A DNA stretch of 41,122 nucleotides from DAOTTW01 sp034437615 (GTDB taxonomy: Bacteria; Chloroflexota; Anaerolineae; Aggregatilineales; Phototrophicaceae). Below the pieces are notes generated by a model. That model was not told the origin of the DNA, searched no databases, and was given only the letters and a program-made list of their open reading frames with translations. Numbering within the stretch: position 1 is the stretch's first letter; each line of letters starts with the position of its first letter. Location of the stretch: NCBI GenBank assembly GCA_034437615.1, contig DAOTTW010000121.1:1-41122 (forward strand), written 5' to 3'. Made by a program: the position numbers and the translations under genes. Shown here one piece after another: positions 9,086 to 16,546 of the stretch.

Positions 9086-9925
9086 TTAGCGTTTTTGCTC
9101 GTCTGGGCTGGAGCGCAAGAGGTTGCAGGCTGCGTAGGCTTCGACACGCGCTTCACGGTTGGTTGGGTTGGCGCTGTCTGCATTCCGTTTGCATTCGCAG
9201 ATGGCCAGTTGGCGCTGGTTGCCCTGGCAGGCCCAGACGATGCCCTGTAGCGCGTTCGCAATGCCCATATCCAGCCCCATCAGCAGCACGGGGTCCAGCG
9301 TCAGCGCCAGTGTCGCACGCCGAAATGACTCTGGCAGAATCGGCAAGCCCTTGTTGGCTTCACCACCTACCACGCTGATGATTTCAGCCTGAAACGTCAA
9401 CGTTTTTGTATCGGGGAAGTAATCTGGCCTGTAGACAGTCAAGTGTGCGGTGGCGCTGCTGGTCGTCAACCAGGCATCGGCACGCATGGGGACGCCCAGA
9501 CTGCGCCATGCGTTCACCATCGGGGAAACCAGCAAATTGCCCGTCATAACCGTATCATCCACCGGGCTATCGCCGATTAGCTCTGGGGGTAACGGCATAA
9601 ACCCCGGCTGCTGCAACCAGTAGGCCCCTGCGTCGGGCGTGTCGGTCAGGGTCAGCGTGTAGGTTTGCGTTGCATCGGTGCCTGTCACCGTGTTTTCCAC
9701 CAGCGTCCCGGATTGCGCCATAAACATCGCAACACCATGCAGCGCGTTTGGGTTGGCTGTTATGATGGCCTCGTTTTGTGGTTGTGGTGGGGGCGGTGGT
9801 TGGGCATGTGTCGGTTCCCCTATGCTTTGCAGCAGCAGCAATGTGATGAACGCGCCGATGAACAACCGACGAATACCGAAGTTAATGCTTGTACACATAG
9901 AGCGACCCTTATCAAAAAAGAACAT
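9086..9925 (-). CDS. Secreted protein of unknown function
   Basis: 279 aa. A signal peptide is clear: a basic region, a hydrophobic core (about 20-36) and THAQ before a run of prolines. The mature part is mostly beta-strand-like, and its C-terminal ~70 residues contain a Cys cluster (CQGNQRQLAICECKR, then AAC) that could form disulfides. I do not recognise a family. A promoter ends 7 nt before the ATG at 9925. A second in-frame ATG nine codons later is possible. Confidence 0.65.
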   Translation of the reverse strand: MFFFDKGRSMCTSINFGIRRLFIGAFITLLLLQSIGEPTHAQPPPPPQPQNEAIITANPNALHGVAMFMAQSGTLVENTVTGTDATQTYTLTLTDTPDAGAYWLQQPGFMPLPPELIGDSPVDDTVMTGNLLVSPMVNAWRSLGVPMRADAWLTTSSATAHLTVYRPDYFPDTKTLTFQAEIISVVGGEANKGLPILPESFRRATLALTLDPVLLMGLDMGIANALQGIVWACQGNQRQLAICECKRNADSANPTNREARVEAYAACNLLRSSPDEQKR

Positions 9926-9932
9926 GCGTTAA

Positions 9933-9961
9933 ACTATAGGTTGAGCACTGTGATTGTACAA
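9933..9961 (-). promoter_or_regulatory. Promoter giving a probably leaderless mRNA
   Basis: On the minus strand, TTGTAC (9961-9956), a 17-nt spacer, then TATAGT (9938-9933). The ATG at 9925 follows after 7 nt. There is no Shine-Dalgarno sequence. The geometry matches the promoters at 217-244 and 38181-38208. Confidence 0.55.
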
Positions 9962-10091
9962 CAAGCAATTTAAGCGCGGTGTGACAATGATGTGATTTAG
10001 CGGTTGGTGGGGATGCAAGATTTATGAGGGGCCAGGCAGCAGGGCAGAGTGCGCCGTGCTTGCCGCCTCTGCCCTGGGTCGCTACGGGGTC

Positions 10092-10640
10092 TCAGACCTC
10101 GACGTAACGCTTCCAGACAGAGGGGCCAGTCCCTAGCGCGATAACTAAGTAGCTGGTGCGGGGTGTCTTTGGCTCCCACCGCAACTTCATACCGGCTTCG
10201 TGGGGCGTCCTATCGCCTTTACGATGGTTGCAGGCGGCGCAGGCGCAAGCCGTATTCGACCACTTATCCTTACCCCCCCGTGATTTAGGCATGATGTGGT
10301 CAATCGTGAGGTCGTTTTTATTGATGATTTTGCCCTTTTGCAGCAAGCCTGGTTTGGCACCGCAATAGATGCAGGTGTGGTTATCGCGTACCAACACCCC
10401 TTTGCGGCTCCAGTGGGCGCGGCGGCGGGGGACGTTGACATACGTCCGTAGTGCAATAACAGAGGGTATTGCGAATTGGTCGCGCACGGTGCGCAAGAAT
10501 TCGCCCGTCTCTTCCACGACGATGGCCTTTTCTGCCAATAGCAGGTTCATCGCACGTGGTACGGTAATCACCGACAAGGGTTCCCATGTGCTCCCATTGA
10601 GCAGAAGGACACGGCTCTGCATTATGGCACTGCTGTTCAC
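10092..10640 (-). CDS. HNH endonuclease family protein
   Basis: 182 aa. The C-terminal half is a zinc-supported HNH (beta-beta-alpha metal) nuclease. CIYC (C90, C93) pairs with CAAC (C134, C137). The HNH residues are H115 in TIDHIMPKSRGG, N129 and H139 in NHRKGD. The N-terminal RVLLLNGSTWEPLSV is typical of a widespread chromosomal HNH family found in many phyla, whose role is unsettled. The start is GTG at 10640 with AAGGGG 10 nt upstream; an ATG at 10622 is the alternative. It could be a house-keeping nuclease rather than a mobile element. Confidence 0.85.
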   Translation of the reverse strand: MNSSAIMQSRVLLLNGSTWEPLSVITVPRAMNLLLAEKAIVVEETGEFLRTVRDQFAIPSVIALRTYVNVPRRRAHWSRKGVLVRDNHTCIYCGAKPGLLQKGKIINKNDLTIDHIMPKSRGGKDKWSNTACACAACNHRKGDRTPHEAGMKLRWEPKTPRTSYLVIALGTGPSVWKRYVEV

Positions 10641-10664
10641 AGCGGTTTAGCCCCTTCTACTTGG

Positions 10665-10708
10665 CAACTGAGGCTGCGCCTTGTCCGTTGGTTGTGCTAC
10701 CTCAGTTG
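10665..10708. repeat. Inverted repeat upstream of the HNH gene
   Basis: CAACTGAGG (10665-10673) and CCTCAGTTG (10700-10708) are perfect 9-bp arms around a 26-nt loop. They lie 25-70 nt before the HNH start, so they would fall in its leader or promoter. A leader hairpin or operator is possible. Confidence 0.45.
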
Positions 10709-10736
10709 AAACTACCATGCAATTTGCCAAAATAAG

Positions 10737-10751
10737 CATACTATGAGTATG
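10737..10751. promoter_or_regulatory. Operator-like palindrome
   Basis: CATACT-ATG-AGTATG is a perfect 6+6 palindrome with a 3-nt centre, in the AT-rich region upstream of the HNH gene. Its size suits a small dimeric repressor. No regulator is assigned. Confidence 0.35.
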
Positions 10752-10914
10752 TTAAGGCTACTTTAGTTGCTGTGCAGCGCATTACAAATGGCTGCGTTTT
10801 ATATGTGCATCTGTCCCTATTATAACGTGAAATGGCGGGTTTGTGGCTTGTTATCCCTGCAAATTTCGTGAATACAAACGTGTTACAGCCGTTGCCGCTT
10901 TAGAATTATTTGCG

Positions 10915-11262
10915 TCAGCCCGTCTTTTCCAGGATGCGCAGCAGCGGGCGCGGCTCTTGCTGGGCGACCTGCCCACGCGCATCGTCGGCCTGCAACTCTT
11001 CTATCGTCTGTTCCGCCACGTACATGACCTCACGCAGATACGCGATCAACTCACGCTTATTCATGTGGGTCAGTTCAGCCAGTTGGCCTTCGCTCGCTGC
11101 ATTATGCAGTTGGTCCAGCAGTTCCAGCGTTGCATTCATATCGTTAACCTGCTCTAGCCTTGCTTGCTGATTAATCTGGGAGCCACCGCCTGCATCTGGT
11201 GCAGCAGGGGGGTTCGTCGGCATCACGATGAAGTCCTGGGTCTTGCTATTCTGGCTGTTCAT
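10915..11262 (-). CDS. Small hypothetical protein
   Basis: 115 aa, soluble and unrecognised. Residues 1-30 are disordered and rich in Pro/Asn/Gln/Gly. Residues 35-100 look like two amphipathic helices (LEQVNDMNATLELLDQLHN and NKRELIAYLREVMYVAEQ), suggesting a helical hairpin or coiled-coil dimer. The ATG at 11262 has AAGAGG about 10 nt upstream. It lies just downstream of a strong minus-strand terminator, so it probably has its own promoter in the short gap. Confidence 0.6.
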   Translation of the reverse strand: MNSQNSKTQDFIVMPTNPPAAPDAGGGSQINQQARLEQVNDMNATLELLDQLHNAASEGQLAELTHMNKRELIAYLREVMYVAEQTIEELQADDARGQVAQQEPRPLLRILEKTG

Positions 11263-11300
11263 AACTGCGTTACCTCTTGGTCGTTCTGTTGAAAATAAGC

Positions 11301-11346
11301 AAATAAAAAAGGGGTATGAGACCTGATGTTAGTCTCATACCCCTTT
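11301..11346 (-). terminator. Strong intrinsic terminator (minus strand)
   Basis: A perfect 15-bp stem (11308-11322 with 11332-11346, core GGGGTATGAGAC) has a 9-nt loop. On the minus strand it is followed by TTTTTTATTT. It would end transcripts arriving from 11390-11698 or further upstream. Confidence 0.85.
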
Positions 11347-11389
11347 GTGCTCACTACTTAGAGTCTAGGGTGATGGTAGGGTTTTCTCG

Positions 11390-11698
11390 TCAAGCTCTTC
11401 GGAGCCTTCGCCTCCTACCATGAGACCAACACACGACGCTTTCACTGCCTGCTAGCCCGATGCCATTACCAAACGGATCAACGTCAACATCTGGCGCGGT
11501 GATGCGCGGTGATGCGGCGTTATTCTGCTGGGTATACTGAGCAGGCAGATTGAGCAGGCGTTGACGATGCGATAGCACGCGCAGGACGCCCGCAAGACGC
11601 ATCTGCGCGTTATCCGCAGACGGTTCGCAAGACAGCATATGCAGACGCCGCCATTGGCGCTGTGCTGTGAGTCCTTGTATGGCGTGTAAGATCATCAT
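11390..11698 (-). CDS. Possible small hypothetical protein
   Basis: 102 aa, basic (Arg-rich at both ends), with no recognisable domain. Its standing as a gene is uncertain: no ribosome binding site is seen, and the last 15 codons overlap an inverted repeat. In its favour, a strong terminator lies 44 nt past its stop, so something is transcribed here on this strand. It could instead be a structured RNA. A 7-bp GC hairpin (11710-11726) lies 12 nt before the start. Confidence 0.35.
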   Translation of the reverse strand: MMILHAIQGLTAQRQWRRLHMLSCEPSADNAQMRLAGVLRVLSHRQRLLNLPAQYTQQNNAASPRITAPDVDVDPFGNGIGLAGSESVVCWSHGRRRRLRRA

Positions 11699-11709
11699 AG
11701 TGTGTGGTT

Positions 11710-11726
11710 GCGCCGATTTTCGGCGC
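11710..11726. repeat. Small perfect hairpin
   Basis: GCGCCGA (11710-11716) and TCGGCGC (11720-11726) flank a TTT loop just upstream of the ORF starting at 11698. It has no T-run. A second small hairpin, GGGGAT/ATCCCC, lies at 11826-11839. Apart from these I see nothing in 11699-11899. Confidence 0.4.
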
Positions 11727-11899
11727 GGCCTGCCTTTCTTGCGATTGTGTTGTCCAGCTAAGTCAGTGCTTTTATAGTTCGTTCAAATTTCAAGGCATTT
11801 TATGCGATAACTCGCGATAATGCTAGGGGATAAATCCCCAAACGACCCTTTACCCAGGTTACTCGTGGTGCAGTCTGGCGGCGAACGCGCCCGATAGGT

Positions 11900-12115
11900 C
11901 TAAGCGCTTTCGACCTGCGTGCTCTCCAGCATCGCCAGGATACTCTCGCCTGTGATAAAGACACGTCTCATGCCCATCGGTTTGCTGACGTGCAAATGAC
12001 CCTTTTTGATGAGGCGCTTCAGGGTCGATAGGCTGATACCAAGCGCTGCGGCGGCTTCCTGACGGCTATAAACGGCACCTGCTTCGATGCGTAACTTCTT
12101 GGTTTCTGTGGTCAT
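11900..12115 (-). CDS. Excisionase/AlpA-type helix-turn-helix DNA-binding protein
   Basis: 71 aa, one winged-HTH domain of the excisionase (MerR-like) class. The helix-turn-helix is SRQEAAAALGISLSTLKRLIKKG (residues about 17-39), and the wing is MGMRRVFITGESILAML. Such proteins act as Xis factors or small regulators. It has a good ribosome binding site (AAGGAG) and its own promoter, which diverges from the pheST leader. No integrase is next to it, so a plain regulatory role is as likely as a mobile origin. Confidence 0.85.
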   Translation of the reverse strand: MTTETKKLRIEAGAVYSRQEAAAALGISLSTLKRLIKKGHLHVSKPMGMRRVFITGESILAMLESTQVESA

Positions 12116-12132
12116 TTTCGCTTCTCCTTAGG

Positions 12133-12161
12133 AAACTATCATGGTTTTACAGGGATGTCAA
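12133..12161 (-). promoter_or_regulatory. Promoter of the HTH gene
   Basis: On the minus strand, a consensus TTGACA (12161-12156), a 17-nt spacer and a weak TAGTTT (12138-12133). AAGGAG follows before the ATG at 12115. Confidence 0.5.
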
Positions 12162-12237
12162 GAGACTACGCTCATTTTAAAGGATGTTTAACGTATCGCA
12201 AGGGTTCAAAAGGGATTTTAGATTAGAATTGTTCCAC

Positions 12238-12267
12238 TTGACAAGCCGTAACGCGCCTCTGCATAAT
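12238..12267 (+). promoter_or_regulatory. Promoter of the pheST T-box transcript
   Basis: TTGACA (12238-12243), an 18-nt spacer, then CATAAT (12262-12267). This predicts a start near 12274 and a leader of about 400 nt, long enough for a complete T-box. Confidence 0.55.
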
Positions 12268-12324
12268 GCTGCTTGCCATTATATTTAGCACAATCGCCCA
12301 AACGCATTTGTGTAGAGGCGACAC

Positions 12325-12658
12325 AAACGCAAAGGCAGTGATGGGGACAGTCCGCAAGGGCGCTGACGTAAAACCAGCGCACAAGCCGACAGAAAGCGCG
12401 ACCACAGGCTGAGAGCCGCGCAGGGTTGTTTGTGGAATTCACCCCGGAGCCGACAGGTGAACGCAGCTTTCTGCTAGTAGTCTGCTCCGTGCGCCCGACG
12501 TGACAGGGCTAATGAGGGCAGGTCGCGCCATGTTTATCGCGGGGCCTGAAACAGGGTGGTAACGCGGGAAGCGCAGTGTAGCGGCGCTCTCGTCCCTGCG
12601 CATGGTTTGCACAGCGCGTGCGAAGCCGATGCAGATGGGCGGGGGCGTCTTTGGTTTT
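12325..12658 (+). ncRNA. T-box riboswitch, phenylalanine specifier, controlling pheST
   Basis: The conserved T-box AGGGTGGTAACGCGG is at 12553-12567. CAGGG (12552-12556) can pair with CCCTG (12594-12598) to form the antiterminator, whose bulge would bind the tRNA acceptor end. In the stem I region, GAATTCACCCCGGAGC places the specifier TTC (Phe) at 12438-12440. GGGG at 12343-12346 may pair with CCCC at 12442-12445. The competing terminator pairs CGTCCC (12591-12596) with GGGGCG (12642-12647) and is followed by TCTTTGGTTTT. Uncharged tRNA-Phe should favour read-through into pheS. The 5' boundary is approximate. Confidence 0.88.
12591..12658 (+). terminator. T-box-controlled terminator before pheS
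   Basis: The outer stem CGTCCC/GGGGCG (12591-12596 with 12642-12647) and an inner stem TTTGCAC/GTGCGAA are followed by a T-rich stretch to 12658. The 5' arm overlaps the bases needed for the antiterminator, so the two structures are mutually exclusive. Confidence 0.75.
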
Positions 12659-12677
12659 ATATGAGGAGCAAATAACG

Positions 12678-13697
12678 ATGTCCGACCAGATACAACAAGT
12701 AGAGCAAGAGGCGCTGACAGCGCTCAGCGCTATACAGGACGAAAGCAAGCTAGGCGAGTGGCGCACGAAGTACCTCGGCAACAAAGGCCAGATACGCGCT
12801 ATGCTCAGTCAGATTGGTGGCTTGCCAAAAGAAGAGCGCGGCCCCTTCGGGCAGGCCGTCAACGACCTCAAGACCAAGCTGACGGAAGCCTTCGAGACGC
12901 GGGCGCAAGAGCTACGCATGGCGGCCATTGCACGCGACCTGGAAGCGGGCGAGGTGGATATTACGCTGCCCGGTCGCAGCCGACCACGCGGCCACCTGCA
13001 CCCGTCCACGCAAACCCTGCGTGAGTTTTACAACATCTGGGCTGATATGGGCTTTCAGGTCTTCCGCACACGCGAAGTCGAGGACGACGACACGAACTTC
13101 ACGTTGCTGAACTTCCCAAAAGACCACCCGGCGCGGGATATGCAAGACACGTTCTATACGACGACGCCCAACGTCATCTTGCGCACGCACACGTCACCGG
13201 GGCAGATACGCGCTATGCGTGAACTCGGTGAAAACGGCACCAAGCCCATCCGCGTGATTCTGCCGGGGATGTGCTTTCGTTATGAGCAGATCAGCGCCCG
13301 TAGCGAAATTCAGTTCCATCAGGTCGAGGGCCTGGCGATTGGCCGCAACATCCACCTGAGCGACCTGAAAGGCACAGTGGCCGAATTCGTGAAGCGCTTC
13401 TATGGTGCCGATGTGCAGGTGCGCTTTCGCTCGTCCTATTTCCCGTTTACGGAGCCTAGCATGGAGGTCGATATTTCCAGCGACGACATGCGCCTGACCA
13501 AAGGCACGGGCTGGGTAGAGATTGCCGGTAGCGGCATGGTGCACCCGAATGTGCTGCGCAACGGCGGCTACGACCCGACGCAGTGGAGCGGCTTTGCCTT
13601 CGGCATGGGGCCGGAGCGCATCGCCATGCGCCGCTATCAGATCGAGGATATTCGCTATTTCTGGCAGAACGACCTGCGCTTCTTGCAGCAGTTCTAG
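12678..13697 (+). CDS. pheS: Phenylalanine-tRNA ligase alpha subunit
   Basis: 339 aa. Catalytic subunit of the alpha2-beta2 class II synthetase that charges tRNA-Phe with phenylalanine. It has an N-terminal coiled-coil arm (about 1-85) that contacts tRNA, then the class II core. The core includes PGMCFRYEQISARSEIQFHQVEGL (motif 2 region) and motif 3 FAFGMGPERIAM near the C-terminus. The length is normal for the family. The ATG at 12678 is chosen over an in-frame ATG at 12618, because 12618 lies inside the T-box terminator and 12678 has GAGGAG 9 nt upstream. pheT follows after 130 nt. Confidence 0.97.
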   Translation: MSDQIQQVEQEALTALSAIQDESKLGEWRTKYLGNKGQIRAMLSQIGGLPKEERGPFGQAVNDLKTKLTEAFETRAQELRMAAIARDLEAGEVDITLPGRSRPRGHLHPSTQTLREFYNIWADMGFQVFRTREVEDDDTNFTLLNFPKDHPARDMQDTFYTTTPNVILRTHTSPGQIRAMRELGENGTKPIRVILPGMCFRYEQISARSEIQFHQVEGLAIGRNIHLSDLKGTVAEFVKRFYGADVQVRFRSSYFPFTEPSMEVDISSDDMRLTKGTGWVEIAGSGMVHPNVLRNGGYDPTQWSGFAFGMGPERIAMRRYQIEDIRYFWQNDLRFLQQF

Positions 13698-13701
13698 CAG
13701 T

Positions 13702-13749
13702 GTAGGGGTTTGGCGTGCCAAACCCAGGGCTGAGCACGCTAGCCCCTAC
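13702..13749. repeat. GTAGGGG-type repeat, copy 4, between pheS and pheT
   Basis: A 48-bp element from GTAGGGG (13702-13708) to CCCCTAC (13743-13749), with two internal hairpins (TTTGGC/GCCAAA and GGGCT/AGCCC) and the shared AGCACGCT. It begins 4 nt after the pheS stop, inside the presumed operon, and would be part of the mRNA. Confidence 0.8.
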
Positions 13750-13827
13750 GACGATACAGGTTCGTTTTCGTTTCTCCATAAGTCGTTAACTTCATCAATC
13801 ACACAAGGACAACAGAGAGCAAAAACC

Positions 13828-16383
13828 ATGCGTGTACCGCTTTCCTGGCTGAAAGATTACGTAGACATCGACATTAGCGCCGAAGAACTGGCCGAACGCC
13901 TGACACTGGCGGGCTTAGAGGTCGGCAAGATCATCTATATCGGTGTGCCACAACAAGAAATCCCCGGCATCCGCTGGCCGAAATCCGATCATCTGGTGTG
14001 GGACCGCGATAAAATCCTGCTGGCGGCGATTCGGGAGGTCAAGCCGCACCCCGACGCCGATAAGCTGGTGTTGGCGATGGTGGATTATGGCGGCGACGAG
14101 CTAGAACAATGCGTGACGGGTGCACCGAACCTGCATGAATACGCTGGCAAAGGCGAACTGGACCCGCCACTGTGGACGCCCTTTGCCAAAGAGGGCGCAA
14201 CGGTGTGGGATGGCCACAGCGACGAGCCGCAATTGATGGTGCTGCAAGGCAAAGAACTGCGCGGCATCTACAACAAGAGCATGGTCATGTCCGAAAAAGA
14301 ACTCGGCATCAGCGACGAACACGAAGGCATTTTATTGCTGGACCATGACGCCGATTATGTGCCCGGTACGCCGTTACAGGATGTGCTTGGCGACATTGTG
14401 CTGGACATCGAACTGACGCCGAACCTGGGCCATAATTTCAGCTTGCTGGGGGTGGCGCGTGAGGTCGCGGCGCTGACGGGTGGCACACTGAAGGAGCCAT
14501 CCTACGATATGATTGCTGAGGGCGACCCCATTACCGGGCAGGTGGCTATCGACATCCGCGAGCCGGACCTGAACCCGCGCTTTGTGCTGGCCATCCTGAA
14601 GGAGACCGAAGTCCAGCGAGCGCCGTTCTGGATGCGTTACCGCCTGAAACTGCTGGGTCAGCGCCCGATCAATAACTTCGTGGACGTGACCAACTACATC
14701 ACCTTTGAGATTGGCCAACCGCTGCACGCCTTCGATTACGATAAGCTGGTGGCGCGTGCAGGCGGCAAAGCGCCGACGATTATCACGCGCTTGCCGGAAG
14801 CGGGCGAAGCGCTGACGACGCTGGATGACGTGCAGCGCGAACTCGGTGAAAATCAGATTCTTGTCTGCGATGAGGCCGGGGTGCTCAGCCTGGGCGGTAT
14901 CATCGGTGGCGCAGAGACCGAGATTAGCGACACGACGACCAACGTGCTATTAGAGGGCGCGAACTGGAACTTCATCAACATCCGCAAGACGCAGCAAGCC
15001 CAGAAGGTATTCACCGAAGCAGGCACGCGCTTCAGCCGGGATATTCACCCCTCACGCGCTTTCCTGGGCGTGAGCCGGGGTATTGAACTGATGCGGCAGC
15101 TTGGCGGCGGCAAAATCGGGCGTGGCCTGCTGGATGAATACCCCAACAAGCCGCAGCCTGTCCGTGTTGATCTGCCCATTGGTGAGGTACAGCGCTTGCT
15201 CGGTATGGATTTCACCGTACAGGCCGCCACCGACATCCTGACGCGCCTGCTCTTCGATGTGACGCTAGAGGGCGATGTGTTGCACGTTACGGTGCCGGAT
15301 TACCGCACGGACATCGGCACGGGTGTTGTGGGCCAAGCGGACCTCGTTGAGGAGATTGTGCGCGTTTACGGTTACGATAAGGTGCCGACCACGCTCATGA
15401 ATGACGAGATGCCGCCACAGCACACCTTCCCGCTGCTGGAAGCCGAAGAACGTGTGCGTGATCTGCTGGTGACGCTGGGCCTCAGCGAAAATATCAGCTA
15501 TCGCCTGACGACGCCGGACGCCGAAGCCGCGCTCGTGCCACCGGAAGCGCCATCCTCGTTGCCGCAGGTGAGCTACATCGAGATGGCGAACCCGATCTCT
15601 GCGGATAAGACGGTGATGCGCCATACGCTGCTGGTTGGCTTGCTGGAACACGCCGTACAGAATGCCCGCTTCAAGGCGCGTCAGCAGATTTTCGAGATCG
15701 GCAGCGTCTTCTTGCCGACGCCGGATTCACACCTGCCAGATGAGCCGATTTACCTGTCGCTGCTGATTACAGGGCCGCGCTATGACGCGGATTGGGCTAG
15801 CAACGGCAGCAGCGACCAACACGCGGATTTCTTCGATATGAAGGGCATCGTTGAAGAATTGCTGATCGGCCTGCACATCGCGGATACGCGCTTCACGCGC
15901 TCAGATCACACGTCATTGCATCCGGGTCGCTCTGCGGCGCTCTATGTGGGGGATAGGCTGGTCGGCCACTTCGGGGAATTGCATCCACTGGTGGCGCAAC
16001 GCCTGAAACTGACCACAGCACCCGTTATCGTGGCCGAATTCAACCTGGAAGCCATGATCGAGCGCACCGCCGTCGAATTCCCGGTGCGGCCCTTGCCGCT
16101 GACGCCGCCAATCTTCGAGGATTTGGCGCTGGTGGTAGATGAAAACACCCCGGCAGCAGAGGTCGCAGCAGCCATCCGCGAGGCAGGCGGCGACCTGCTG
16201 AAGGATTTGCAGCTATTCGATGTCTATCGGGGCGAAAACATCGGTGAAGGCAAGAAGAGCCTGGCCTATGCGCTCACATATCAGACGGACGAGAAGACAC
16301 TAAAAGATAAAGACGTGGCCAAGCTGCGCAAGCAGATCATCAAGGCGCTTGACGATAAGCTCGGTGCCAAGCTACGGGCGTAA
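13828..16383 (+). CDS. pheT: Phenylalanine-tRNA ligase beta subunit
   Basis: 851 aa, slightly longer than the usual ~800. Domains in order: an N-terminal segment starting MRVPLSWLKDYVDI, an EMAP/OB tRNA-binding fold (about 40-180), the B3/B4 editing region (about 215-400), B5 (about 410-480), a class II-like core, and the ferredoxin-fold anticodon-binding domain at the end (about 757-851, with LPLTPPIFEDLALVV). The extra length lies partly in the OB domain. The ATG at 13828 is chosen over an in-frame start at 13522 that lies within pheS. It removes misacylated Tyr and binds the anticodon. Expression should follow pheS under the T-box. Confidence 0.97.
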   Translation: MRVPLSWLKDYVDIDISAEELAERLTLAGLEVGKIIYIGVPQQEIPGIRWPKSDHLVWDRDKILLAAIREVKPHPDADKLVLAMVDYGGDELEQCVTGAPNLHEYAGKGELDPPLWTPFAKEGATVWDGHSDEPQLMVLQGKELRGIYNKSMVMSEKELGISDEHEGILLLDHDADYVPGTPLQDVLGDIVLDIELTPNLGHNFSLLGVAREVAALTGGTLKEPSYDMIAEGDPITGQVAIDIREPDLNPRFVLAILKETEVQRAPFWMRYRLKLLGQRPINNFVDVTNYITFEIGQPLHAFDYDKLVARAGGKAPTIITRLPEAGEALTTLDDVQRELGENQILVCDEAGVLSLGGIIGGAETEISDTTTNVLLEGANWNFINIRKTQQAQKVFTEAGTRFSRDIHPSRAFLGVSRGIELMRQLGGGKIGRGLLDEYPNKPQPVRVDLPIGEVQRLLGMDFTVQAATDILTRLLFDVTLEGDVLHVTVPDYRTDIGTGVVGQADLVEEIVRVYGYDKVPTTLMNDEMPPQHTFPLLEAEERVRDLLVTLGLSENISYRLTTPDAEAALVPPEAPSSLPQVSYIEMANPISADKTVMRHTLLVGLLEHAVQNARFKARQQIFEIGSVFLPTPDSHLPDEPIYLSLLITGPRYDADWASNGSSDQHADFFDMKGIVEELLIGLHIADTRFTRSDHTSLHPGRSAALYVGDRLVGHFGELHPLVAQRLKLTTAPVIVAEFNLEAMIERTAVEFPVRPLPLTPPIFEDLALVVDENTPAAEVAAAIREAGGDLLKDLQLFDVYRGENIGEGKKSLAYALTYQTDEKTLKDKDVAKLRKQIIKALDDKLGAKLRA

Positions 16384-16394
16384 GCAGGGTTTCG

Positions 16395-16424
16395 TCGGTG
16401 GGCGTGTTGCTGCGCGTCCACCGA
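16395..16424 (+). terminator. Possible terminator hairpin after pheT
   Basis: TCGGTGG (16395-16401) pairs with CCACCGA (16418-16424), 12 nt past the pheT stop. The bases after it (AATATGTTT) are only mildly T-rich. The rest of the gap to 16546 holds a TATAAT at 16463-16468 that may be the -10 of the next gene; I see no good -35. Confidence 0.3.
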
Positions 16425-16546
16425 AATATGTTTCATCCATAGGCGCACCGCCACACCTTCGCTATAATCCCCCGCGTTAGCAGCACCAAACTGAACGATA
16501 TACACTGATCCATCATACAAAGACACAAAAGGAGCACGCTGCCGCC

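Noticed and set aside
12218..12442. Minus-strand open frames in the pheS leader
   Set aside because: They lie across the pheST promoter and the T-box stem I region, lack a ribosome binding site, and have Cys-rich content typical of chance translation.
12435..12450. GAATTC as a restriction-type palindrome
   Set aside because: In context it is the specifier-loop segment of the T-box (GAA-TTC-ACC), which explains it fully.
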